Part shown: positions 1 to 6,282 of the stretch, one piece after another
How the letters are laid out: the number at the start of each line of letters is the position of its first letter
How positions within the stretch are numbered: the first letter of the stretch is position 1
NCBI GenBank assembly: GCA_958346135.1
Contig: CATVQN010000010.1
Location: forward strand, 1-11,766
Reading direction: 5' to 3'
Length of the DNA: 11,766 nt
Source of the DNA: an uncultured Eubacteriales bacterium
GTDB lineage: Bacteria > Bacillota > Clostridia > Monoglobales > Monoglobaceae
The notes under the pieces: model-generated
Databases searched by the model: none
Seen by the model: the letters and a program-made list of their open reading frames with translations, nothing else
Told to the model about the DNA's origin: nothing
Program-made: the position numbers and the translations under genes

Positions 1-798
1 TATGAAGCGAATCCGTACAAGGTCATATGTAATGAAAATATGTATGAACTTGCAGAAAGTATTCAAAACAGCGGATTGTTGGAACCGATCACGGTACGGC
101 CGAGAAGTTCCGATACCTATGAGATCATATCCGGCCACCGGCGTGTTAAAGCGTGTGAATTGGCGGGGATGGACACTGTTCCGGCAAAAGTTATCAACTT
201 GGACGACGATGCGGCGGCCATATATCTGGTAGACAGCAATCTGCAAAGGGAGAGCCTCCTGCCCAGCGAGAAAGCCTTTGCATATAAGTTAAAACTGGAT
301 GCAATGAAACATCAGGGTTTGCGGGCGGATTTAACTTCCGACCAACTTGGTCGGAAGTCGGGAATGGAGTCAAGAGAAATACTGGCGAATCAGGTTGGCG
401 AAAGTAAAGTACAAATATCGCGGTACATTCGCTTGACATATCTGATCTATCAGCTTTTGGATAAGGTGGACAGCAAGATACTACCCATGAATGCGGCAGT
501 AGAGCTGTCGTATCTGGGGATCAAGGCCCAGGCGGATGTGGCGGAGATCATGGAAAGCGATGAAATGGCGCCCTCGGTGAAACAAGCGGCGGAGATCCGC
601 ACTAATTCCGATCATGGCAAGATTAGCGCCGAGGAGATCGCAGCAATCCTGCGGAGACGGGAGCCGGATAAGATCAACATTACCTTAAAGGAAAAGAGGA
701 TTCGACAATACTTTCCCAGAGAATACTCCAAGGATCAGATTGAGCACATCATCATCGGCCTTATCAAAAACTGGTATAAACAACACCGAAAAGACTAA
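1..798 (+). CDS. ParB/Spo0J-like protein, 5' end missing
   Basis: A ParB-family protein, probably acting in partition, stability or regulation of a mobile element by binding DNA and CTP. The reading frame is already open at base 1 and the residues before the first Met (NPYKV...NENMYELAESI) match the start of the ParB N-terminal domain, so the true start lies upstream and the ATG at 40 is internal. Visible motifs are the LLEPITVRP strand, the SGHRRVKA box (the GERR-like CTP-binding motif of ParB), NLQRE, and a helix-turn-helix region around VGESKVQISRYIRL. The C-terminal ~60 residues are charged and helical (IAAILRRREPDKIN...). It ends in TAA ten bases before the next start, so the two genes are very likely cotranscribed. 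A 25-bp perfect palindrome lies inside it at 334-358. ParB-family assignment is firm; the exact role in the element is inferred. Confidence 0.88.
   Translation, partial: YEANPYKVICNENMYELAESIQNSGLLEPITVRPRSSDTYEIISGHRRVKACELAGMDTVPAKVINLDDDAAAIYLVDSNLQRESLLPSEKAFAYKLKLDAMKHQGLRADLTSDQLGRKSGMESREILANQVGESKVQISRYIRLTYLIYQLLDKVDSKILPMNAAVELSYLGIKAQADVAEIMESDEMAPSVKQAAEIRTNSDHGKISAEEIAAILRRREPDKINITLKEKRIRQYFPREYSKDQIEHIIIGLIKNWYKQHRKD
334..358. repeat. 25-bp perfect palindrome inside the parB-like gene
   Basis: Arms ACTTCCGACCAA (334-345) and TTGGTCGGAAGT (347-358) are exact reverse complements around a single central C. It encodes a linker (LTSDQLGRKS) between the ParB N-terminal domain and the helix-turn-helix. 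Twelve-base perfect arms are unlikely by chance in a window this size. It could be a binding site for the ParB-like protein itself (parS-like) or another dimeric regulator, or form an RNA hairpin. Function is not known. Confidence 0.6.
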
Positions 799-808
799 GG
801 AGGGAAAT

Positions 809-1204
809 ATGCGCAGGATATATTACTACCAAGACCAAGGGCTGTGTCCGGTGGCGGAATTTTTTGGCCGTGCTGGGGAAAAGGCCCGGGAAAAGCTGAA
901 CTTTCAGCTTAAATATATGCGGGATCCCCGCAACAGCTTCGCAGTCTCGTACATCCGGCATTTTTCGGAGGCTCGCTACAGTCGGCTTTACGAGTGCCGG
1001 ATGAAGGTGTCGGGACTGATGCTGCGGGTGATCTTCTATGAACACAACAACGAGATTGTCCTGCTTCATGCTTTCTTGAAGCGAGACAAAAAGGACACGC
1101 ACAAGGGGCAGGAGTCCGCTCTTAAAATATTAAATCGGATCGTACGCCCGGACGGAAGTATTCCGGGCGAATACAAAAAAGAATATGGGGTGGAAATCGC
1201 ATGA
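809..1204 (+). CDS. RelE/HigB-family (Gp49-like) toxin homologue
   Basis: A 131-residue protein resembling RelE/ParE-superfamily toxins of the HigB/phage Gp49-like branch, which typically cleave mRNA on the ribosome and are held in check by a DNA-binding antitoxin. The family pattern is visible: an N-terminal Tyr-rich strand (RRIYYYQDQG), a helical hairpin (AEFFGRAGEKAREKLNFQL), the core strands LYECRMKVSGLMLRVIFY (residues 60-77) and IVLLHAFLKRDKKDTHKG (residues 83-100), then a C-terminal helix. The ATG at 809 is chosen because AGGAGG lies five bases upstream; the frame is open further upstream without a better site. It overlaps the next gene by ATGA (1201-1204), implying translational coupling. 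No small HTH antitoxin gene sits beside it here, which is unusual for HigB-like toxins. It could be an orphan, use a distant antitoxin, or have been repurposed. Confidence 0.78.
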   Translation: MRRIYYYQDQGLCPVAEFFGRAGEKAREKLNFQLKYMRDPRNSFAVSYIRHFSEARYSRLYECRMKVSGLMLRVIFYEHNNEIVLLHAFLKRDKKDTHKGQESALKILNRIVRPDGSIPGEYKKEYGVEIA

Positions 1205-2217
1205 TAAACATAGTAACATGGCTGGGAAAGGGCAGCGGCAGAGATGATCTGCCGGCAGCCTGCGCCGAAAACGGGATCAGAATCCTGGCCGATGGATTTG
1301 AAACGGCGGACGAATTTCTGAACGCCTTCGAGAACATGGAGGACAATGTGGACGCGCTGGTGATCAGCGACAGCGTCCTTGCGGAAACGAACAAGCGCAG
1401 CTTTTTCAGAAGGGTACGGAACATTGAGCCGAATCTGCGGATCATCATTGCCTTTCCGGGTTATCGGAACCAATACATCGAAGAACAAATCGCAGAATAC
1501 AAAGAAGTGTATGAGGTATCCGACATTATCTATGAAGGGCGGCATTTAGATCCCGGCTGTTTTGTGGAGGTGATCCGTAGCGGCTATGTCACAGACTATA
1601 CTTTGAATGTACGCAATGAACCGGAGGACACGCCTACGCTGAATTTAAGACCAAACCGATGTATCACTGTTGGCGTCCTTGGTTTGACCCGGGGTGCGGG
1701 CGCCACCACGGCGACCGTCAAGGCGGCGGAATATCTGGCGAAACTGGAACCCAAGGGGATCCGAGCGGTGGACTTGACCGGCACCGGAGATCTGCGCTTC
1801 GCAAAGAGCCGGGCGGTGACATATATCGTTACCCCGGACGTCCGTTTCGACCGCCTGAAAAATTGCAGCAAGGGGATTGTGATAGACTTTGGCGCTCCCA
1901 TGGAGCTGACCCCCAAAGGACGGCTTTGCTTTACGGAGAAATACTGGGATGAAGAGACCGTAGGGCTGTTCCGAGACTGTGACCTGAAACTGATCCTGGG
2001 CTTTGCCGAAAGCTGGCAGGCCGGCAAGATGAAATACTTCTTGCGGGACAAGCAGTGGAAACGCAGGCTCGATGATACATATATCTTTCTTCTGGACACA
2101 GATCCGGACAGCTTTGTAACAAACACCACCAAACAGGCCGTCTACAGCCGAGACAGCGGAGAGATCCAACTCCGGCTTGCAAGTCTTATGGCCGGGAAGG
2201 GCGGTGATGCCATGTAA
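1201..2217 (+). CDS. CpaE/MinD-like protein with receiver-like N-domain and degenerate P-loop
   Basis: A 338-residue two-domain protein. Residues 1 to about 130 show the alternating strand-helix pattern of a response-regulator receiver-like domain (strand ALVISD with D57, strand RIIIAFPG at 80-87, strand VSDIIYEG at 107-113), as in CpaE proteins. Residues about 155-330 resemble a MinD/ParA-type ATPase fold: P-loop-like GLTRGAGATT (161-170) after strand ITVGVL, and a Walker B/switch-like strand GIVIDFG (225-231). The P-loop is deviant: the ParA/MinD pattern KGGxGKTT reads here as T-R-G-A-G-A-T-T, so both the signature lysine and the Walker A lysine are absent. Nucleotide hydrolysis is therefore doubtful. 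The start overlaps the toxin stop (ATGA), and a GGGGTGG stretch precedes it by seven bases. CpaE relatives assist localisation of pilus or secretion machines; a similar role for the element is inference. Confidence 0.65.
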   Translation: MINIVTWLGKGSGRDDLPAACAENGIRILADGFETADEFLNAFENMEDNVDALVISDSVLAETNKRSFFRRVRNIEPNLRIIIAFPGYRNQYIEEQIAEYKEVYEVSDIIYEGRHLDPGCFVEVIRSGYVTDYTLNVRNEPEDTPTLNLRPNRCITVGVLGLTRGAGATTATVKAAEYLAKLEPKGIRAVDLTGTGDLRFAKSRAVTYIVTPDVRFDRLKNCSKGIVIDFGAPMELTPKGRLCFTEKYWDEETVGLFRDCDLKLILGFAESWQAGKMKYFLRDKQWKRRLDDTYIFLLDTDPDSFVTNTTKQAVYSRDSGEIQLRLASLMAGKGGDAM

Positions 2218-2246
2218 ATGCAGATTTCCAAAACAAGAGAAAAAAC

Positions 2247-2254
2247 AAAGGAGG
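2247..2254 (+). promoter_or_regulatory. Ribosome binding site fixing the start at 2265
   Basis: AAAGGAGG lies ten bases before ATG 2265 and only one base before the in-frame TTG at 2256. The spacing favours ATG 2265. The 47-base gap after the previous gene shows no clear promoter. Confidence 0.75.
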
Positions 2255-2264
2255 ATTGATACCC

Positions 2265-3209
2265 ATGCACAAACAAAGAAAAGGCGCAGCGTTGGCAATA
2301 GCGGCCCTCTGCTGCCTGTGCAGTGTAGTTTTAGCCGAGGGCGAGATAGAAATTACCCCGTTGGAAGTAGTCAAGGGAAAGACGGGAGAATTGCAGACCG
2401 TTTCAAAGGTATATGTACTGTCGAAGAACGACGAGCCGAGTGTAATTCCTACAGAGGGATTTACAGAGGACGGGATTGAATACGGATTTGTAGAACTTCA
2501 GCACGAGGATAATTCAGTAGAAGAAAGCAAGCCCCATACCGAGGTGGTCAGTATCCATACGTCAAGCGGCGATACCGAAACGGTCATGGCGAAATTCAAA
2601 TCAGAGATCCAGGCGGACACAGGGGACGGATTTAACGGGACGCTGAGCATTGAGCCGGATACTTTGAAAATTGAGGCTGCGGGCTACGGCACCGAAAGCT
2701 ATACCGTATCCGAGACCCGGAGCTATCCCAATCTGAGCGCGGCGGACACCTCGCAGGTTCCAAAGACCATCAACAAGGACGGATCGGTGCTGAACCTGAC
2801 CAACATCGAATGGAAAATGTCAGACAGCGAGGACATAGACGGCCAGGATGTGGCGGTGAAGTACACGGCCTCGGCCACATATTCCGGGAAGGCCAGCCGG
2901 CAATATGCCACAGGCTACACGGCAACGGCGGAGTACAAGGGTACTCTGAAACGGGTGACCGATGATACCGTGGTCTACACGGCGGTATTCCAGGAAACGG
3001 GAAAGGCGGAACCGACGTCTGCGCCCGAAACCACAGAAACGCCGGAGGGAGAGCCGGAGCAGGAACAGGAACCCGCCCCGGGGGAAAACCCTGCGGAGAA
3101 CTATTTGCTCACATATTGGTGGGTGTTTGCCATAGGCGCAGCGGCGCTGTTAGGCGGCGGTGGCTATGGCGCATACAGAATTATACGTAAGAGAAAGAAG
3201 GGATATTGA
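2265..3209 (+). CDS. Secreted, membrane-tethered surface protein of unknown function
   Basis: I do not recognise a named family. The 314-residue product has a signal peptide (basic HKQRK, hydrophobic AALAIAALCCLCSVVLA, likely cleavage near residue 24), an extracellular part of about 220 residues rich in Thr, Ser, Asp and Tyr with beta-type patterns (for example YTASATYSGKASRQYATGY), a Glu/Pro/Thr-rich stalk at about 247-279 (TPEGEPEQEQEPAPGE), one transmembrane segment at about 283-305 (WWVFAIGAAALLGGGGYGAY) and a basic cytoplasmic tail (RIIRKRKKGY). There is no LPXTG motif before the membrane segment, so it is probably a simple membrane anchor and not a sortase substrate. The stop overlaps the next micro-ORF start (TGATG). 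Position directly before the sortase suggests a partner in surface assembly, for instance a scaffold or receptor; that is inference. Confidence 0.75.
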   Translation: MHKQRKGAALAIAALCCLCSVVLAEGEIEITPLEVVKGKTGELQTVSKVYVLSKNDEPSVIPTEGFTEDGIEYGFVELQHEDNSVEESKPHTEVVSIHTSSGDTETVMAKFKSEIQADTGDGFNGTLSIEPDTLKIEAAGYGTESYTVSETRSYPNLSAADTSQVPKTINKDGSVLNLTNIEWKMSDSEDIDGQDVAVKYTASATYSGKASRQYATGYTATAEYKGTLKRVTDDTVVYTAVFQETGKAEPTSAPETTETPEGEPEQEQEPAPGENPAENYLLTYWWVFAIGAAALLGGGGYGAYRIIRKRKKGY

Positions 3210-3381
3210 TGAAAAAGATGGATATTGCAATTTTAGGCGGTGCGCTGATTATGAACATTGCAGGCATTTTTGGCGCATATATGATCAGACAAAAGAGAAA
3301 GAAGGGACAATGATGAAAAAGATAAGTGTGGCGCTGTTAAGCGGAGCGCTGCTGCTGAATACCATAGGCGTCTTTGGCGCG
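3168..3381 (+). repeat. Imperfect tandem duplication, 104-base period, over two gene junctions
   Basis: The junction of the upstream gene's tail with the micro-ORF start (from 3168) is repeated 104 bases later (from 3272) at the junction of the micro-ORF tail with the sortase start. Both copies encode GAY...KRKKG, then stop-start TGATG, then AAAAAGAT, and a hydrophobic leader. A 15-base stretch, AAGAGAAAGAAGGGA, is identical in both. The leaders match at 13 of 23 residues and the tails at 9 of 13. The divergence suggests an old duplication. Confidence 0.7.
3209..3313 (+). CDS. 34-residue single-pass membrane micro-protein
   Basis: A small open frame, ATG at 3209 to TGA at 3311-3313, joined on both sides by TGATG stop-start overlaps: its ATG uses the last base of the upstream stop, and its own stop provides the first base of the sortase ATG. 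It encodes MKKMD, a hydrophobic segment (IAILGGALIMNIAGIFGAYMI) and a basic end (RQKRKKGQ). Its first 23 residues resemble the sortase leader (13 identical) and its last 13 resemble the tail of the upstream protein (9 identical), so it looks like the product of a tandem duplication. GAAAGAAGGGA lies upstream in the previous gene as a possible ribosome binding site. It may be a real small membrane protein or a translational bridge keeping coupling between its neighbours. No function can be assigned. Confidence 0.55.
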   Translation: MKKMDIAILGGALIMNIAGIFGAYMIRQKRKKGQ

Positions 3382-4158
3382 GAATATACCGTGTCCGGAC
3401 CATCGGCAGGGATCTTTGGAAATCCCACATCCATGCAGACAGTGGTGACAGCCGATGCCATAAACCGGGCGGCTATTGACAAGAGTAAGAACAGCGCTCT
3501 GATACCACCGACATTCGGAAGTCCGACCAGCAATTTAAGGAATACAGGCGAACCGCTGACCCCCAATCTGGCGTCTCCATATATGGAAAAGGCGGACAGC
3601 GGCGTGACCGTCAGCAGTACCCAGCCCGGTGATGTGCCGCAGCTGCCTTCCGGTTCCGGTACAGTTACACAGCAGGGATCGGAGGTATATATCCCCGGTA
3701 ATCTGACTTATTCGGATGACCTCTATTACCAGGAGGAAGGTTTTACCGAGGTAACCGATAGCTTGTATTATTCCGGCGGGTATCTGGCCACGCTGAAAAT
3801 CCCCGACATAGGGGTCAGCGTGAGAGTATATGAAGGAACTACCAATTCCGCCCTGGCGAAAGGCGCCGGCCATTTTGTGGACACGTCCATCTGGAACGGG
3901 AATGTCTGTATTGCGGCCCACAACCGAGGCACAAACGCATACTTTGGGAAAATCCATACGCTGGAATACGGAGATGAGATCACTCTGACCACCCAAAAAG
4001 GAACCCGAACCTATCGGGTATTCAATGTGGAGAAGATCTCGGTCAACGACACCTCAAACCTGCAAAGCACAGGCGACAACATAATCACGCTGATTACCTG
4101 CGTTGCCAATCAAGCGGATTACTACCGCTGGTGTGTGCAGGGCGAAGCGATCAACTGA
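3313..4158 (+). CDS. Class D-like sortase (cysteine transpeptidase)
   Basis: A 281-residue sortase, which cuts a sorting motif in a surface protein and joins it to the cell wall or another protein. The N-terminus is a leader (KKISVALLSGALLLNTIGVFGA) that is either cleaved or acts as the membrane anchor; there is no C-terminal membrane segment. Residues about 25-150 are a Ser/Thr/Pro/Gly-rich linker. The catalytic domain follows: KIPDIGV (162-168), KGAGHF, NGNVCIAAHNRG with His203, EYGDEITL, and the TLITC motif with catalytic Cys263, then YYRW with catalytic Arg272. The full triad is present. AGHF and GNVxIAxHNRG favour class D-like over class B, with moderate certainty. The start ATG 3313 overlaps the micro-ORF stop; the frame is open upstream, but that stretch codes for the neighbours in another frame. 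The neighbouring Cna-B adhesin ending in MPRTG is the likely substrate. Confidence 0.88.
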   Translation: MKKISVALLSGALLLNTIGVFGAEYTVSGPSAGIFGNPTSMQTVVTADAINRAAIDKSKNSALIPPTFGSPTSNLRNTGEPLTPNLASPYMEKADSGVTVSSTQPGDVPQLPSGSGTVTQQGSEVYIPGNLTYSDDLYYQEEGFTEVTDSLYYSGGYLATLKIPDIGVSVRVYEGTTNSALAKGAGHFVDTSIWNGNVCIAAHNRGTNAYFGKIHTLEYGDEITLTTQKGTRTYRVFNVEKISVNDTSNLQSTGDNIITLITCVANQADYYRWCVQGEAIN

Positions 4159-4186
4159 CCGCATCTGTTGACGGAAACAAGAACAT

Positions 4187-4215
4187 TTGACGGCTGGAAA
4201 GAGATGTAGTAGAAT
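4187..4215 (+). promoter_or_regulatory. Sigma-A-type promoter for the transglutaminase-like gene
   Basis: TTGACG (4187-4192) and TAGAAT (4210-4215) are separated by exactly 17 bases, close to the consensus vegetative promoter. Transcription would begin near 4222, before the AGGAG site at 4235-4239 and ATG 4248. A second TTGACGG at 4168-4174 repeats the -35 sequence 19 bases upstream and could be part of an operator. Confidence 0.6.
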
Positions 4216-4247
4216 ATATGCAAAATCACAGGAAAGGAGACCCCAAA

Positions 4248-5336
4248 ATGAATAGCAAGCGATCCTTTATACTTGGCGTAGTCTGCGGCGCAGTATTGTT
4301 TGGCGGCATAGCCGGCATAGCGGCCTCTGACATTCCGGCACGGCTGACCTCTCAAATTTTCTACTTGAAAGACAAACGGGTCGAATTGGAGGCGTACAGT
4401 ATCTACGACCACAACTACGTAAAACTGCGGGATGTGGCGGCATTGGTGAATTTCAGTGTGGAATATAACGAGGCACAGGACAGCGTAACCATTGACGCTG
4501 ACAAGCCGTATGTTCCCGAATCTGCGCCGCCTGCTTCCGGCGATACCCAAGCGACCGATGAGATGAACCGGGTCTATGATCGGTATTACACAAGCGAGAC
4601 CTCTTATGCCTGGACAAACGGCAATAGTTTTCCGCTGAATACCATTACCGATACGGATATATCACTCAAAGACAAGTTCGCTCAAAACTACTCGGCCATT
4701 AAGGCGGCCATAGAAAAATACATCCCGGAGAATATCACAGACGGACAGGAAATACTGCGACGGGCTTTGGTCTGCGTCAGCCAGCACCTGGTCTACAACA
4801 ACGGACTGGTCATCCACAATGCGGACGGCAAGGAGATCGGGGTCAAGGATGGCTACGCAGTGGATTTCATCGACGCATTACTCACCGAAAAACCCTATCC
4901 TACTACCTGCGGTGGGTATGCGGCGGCGCTGAGCTTTGTCTGCGCCTTTACGGATCTGCCCTGTGTGACCGTTCATGGCAGCACGCCTCAAGGTAATCAC
5001 GCATGGAACGCCGTCTATCTCAACGGTGAATGGCGGCAGATAAATAACCCGTCGAATATGCAGCTTACCCTGGACGACCGGCTGCTGATCGGCAGTATCG
5101 GATATTATGACGGCAAATACCAAGCATTGGCCGATTTGCCTCCTGAAGTGACGGCAAACATCCCATCCTACGACAAAGAAGAGGATGACGACAGGATCAC
5201 CGTCATATTCTCATATGAACCGAATAGCGCCGGAAGATTGCTATGGAGCAGTGCCATGACAGATACATATTCGGATCTTTACCCCGCATATACGGCTGCT
5301 GCGGAGCGAAGTCTTGTTCCCGGAACCAACAAATGA
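4248..5336 (+). CDS. Secreted transglutaminase-like protein with copper-amine-oxidase-like N-domain
   Basis: A 362-residue exported protein of the transglutaminase-like/papain-fold superfamily. Residues 1-26 form a signal or anchor segment (FILGVVCGAVLFGGIAGIAA). Residues about 36-85 match the small copper amine oxidase N-terminal-type domain common in Clostridia surface proteins (YVKLRDVAALVNFSVEYN...VTID). The catalytic region has TTCGGYAAAL with Cys221 and GNHAWNAVYLNGEW with His251. The usual Asp of the triad, after GEW in family members, is replaced by Asn266 (QINNP). Asn is the third residue in papain-type enzymes, so activity is possible. ATG 4248 is chosen over the in-frame ATG 4218 because AGGAG lies eight bases before it. 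The gene has its own promoter (4187-4215) and terminator (5361-5395), so it appears monocistronic. It may cross-link or cleave surface proteins next to the sortase and adhesin; the substrate is unknown. Confidence 0.82.
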   Translation: MNSKRSFILGVVCGAVLFGGIAGIAASDIPARLTSQIFYLKDKRVELEAYSIYDHNYVKLRDVAALVNFSVEYNEAQDSVTIDADKPYVPESAPPASGDTQATDEMNRVYDRYYTSETSYAWTNGNSFPLNTITDTDISLKDKFAQNYSAIKAAIEKYIPENITDGQEILRRALVCVSQHLVYNNGLVIHNADGKEIGVKDGYAVDFIDALLTEKPYPTTCGGYAAALSFVCAFTDLPCVTVHGSTPQGNHAWNAVYLNGEWRQINNPSNMQLTLDDRLLIGSIGYYDGKYQALADLPPEVTANIPSYDKEEDDDRITVIFSYEPNSAGRLLWSSAMTDTYSDLYPAYTAAAERSLVPGTNK

Positions 5337-5360
5337 CAATTCAATAACGGGAGCTTGACG

Positions 5361-5395
5361 AAGGCTGTCTTTGTAAAACAAAGGCGGCCTTTTTT
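5361..5395 (+). terminator. Intrinsic terminator after the transglutaminase-like gene
   Basis: Stem AAGGCTGTCTTTG (5361-5373) pairs with CAAAGGCGGCCTT (5379-5391) over 13 pairs, two of them G-U, around the loop TAAAA, followed by a run of T to 5395. Orientation fits termination of plus-strand transcription 24 bases after the stop codon. No clear promoter was seen between it and the adhesin start at 5428, so the adhesin depends on read-through or an unrecognised promoter. Confidence 0.85.
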
Positions 5396-5427
5396 AGTCC
5401 CCGAAACAAAGAAAGCGAGGAAATTAA

Positions 5428-6267
5428 ATGCAGAAAAGATTATGGCAGCCTCGGCGGATCACGGCGATGCTGCTGGTATGTATTTCACTGATGTCCCTAA
5501 TGGGAAATCTGGTGTACGCAATCGGAGACGACAATTCTATCGAAAAATCCGGATCCACGACCGTGACCATTACGGCAGATCGGCAGATTTATCCCGGCCT
5601 GGTGGATACCGACGGGAGCAATTTCAGAGCCAGTAATATGTGGTATGAAACGGATAAGGGATTAACAGGGAAAGCGTTTTGCATGAATTGGGATAAGCAC
5701 TTCAGCGGGACGCAGACGCTGAATATTACCGGCGTAAACAACGATCCCCCGGAACTGGCGGGCATGGTGGCCAACGGCTATGCCAACCTGTCCACCGAGG
5801 ACTTTGTTCGAGCCAAGGTAGGAGACTATCCGGGACTTGCGGGACTGACCGAGGACGAATTTAAGGCGGCTTCTCAAATTGCGGTCTGGATCGTACAGGG
5901 GAATATCGGGATTGAAGGGGCGGATCGGGAGGAATGGCAGCACGGCTCCGGCAGAAACATCGCCAGCCAGCCGGATGAGCCCACCTACTGGGCCATCATT
6001 GGGATTCTTAAAGACGCCATGTATTGGACTCGTGTACCCCAAACACATCTGGAGATCCGGACTGAGCCTGACAGCAACAGCGAAAGCGATCTATATATTA
6101 CAGGCGAGAAAAAAGGCTCAGACGCCGGGGGTTTACAATGGTTTGTAGACCACAACAGCAACGGCATCAAAAAAGAAAGCATATCCGGGCAAGAATATTA
6201 CACAAGGGAATTTACGGTCTCGTCCGCCACTTCCACATTTCCGATGGATTACTATTTCGAGCTTTAG
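5428..6267 (+). CDS. Adhesin N-terminal piece: signal peptide plus thioester (TQXA) domain
   Basis: Encodes 279 residues up to TAG 6265-6267. Residues 1-31 are a signal peptide (KRLWQPRR, then hydrophobic ITAMLLVCISLMSLMGNLVYA). The thioester domain follows: Cys85 in KAFCMNW and Gln150 in AASQIAVW (residues 147-154) match the Cys and the TQxAxW-type Gln that form the internal thioester in Gram-positive thioester adhesins such as streptococcal Cpa. Such domains bind host surfaces covalently through an amine. Taken literally, the stop gives a small secreted thioester domain without stalk or anchor. The frame continues after the amber codon with matching domain structure, so this is more likely the first part of the larger adhesin. 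The domain call rests on motif pattern and context. Confidence 0.78.
   Translation: MQKRLWQPRRITAMLLVCISLMSLMGNLVYAIGDDNSIEKSGSTTVTITADRQIYPGLVDTDGSNFRASNMWYETDKGLTGKAFCMNWDKHFSGTQTLNITGVNNDPPELAGMVANGYANLSTEDFVRAKVGDYPGLAGLTEDEFKAASQIAVWIVQGNIGIEGADREEWQHGSGRNIASQPDEPTYWAIIGILKDAMYWTRVPQTHLEIRTEPDSNSESDLYITGEKKGSDAGGLQWFVDHNSNGIKKESISGQEYYTREFTVSSATSTFPMDYYFEL
6265..6267 (+). other. In-frame amber codon in the adhesin
   Basis: TAG follows YYFEL and is followed in the same frame by TYGDHVPEGTN with no further stop until 9127. The recognised complete genes here end in TAA or TGA, so this is the only in-frame TAG in a confirmed gene. A C-to-T change from CAG (Gln) would explain it. Confidence 0.85.
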
Positions 6268-6282
6268 ACATACGGGGATCAT

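Noticed and set aside
2256..2264. TTG start at 2256 for the membrane-tethered protein
   Set aside because: Only one base from AAAGGAGG; ATG 2265 has proper spacing and begins a normal signal peptide.
2218..2264. Promoter in the gap before the membrane-tethered protein
   Set aside because: No -35/-10 pair with sensible spacing; only the ribosome binding site is clear.
1645..2298. Long minus-strand open frames opposite the main genes, such as this one
   Set aside because: They mirror plus-strand genes with clear protein families, lack ribosome binding sites and resemble no recognisable protein.
3160..3312. Upstream extension of the sortase frame to ATG 3160
   Set aside because: It would overlap the coding end of the previous gene and the micro-ORF, and would put about 50 charged residues before an obvious leader at 3313.
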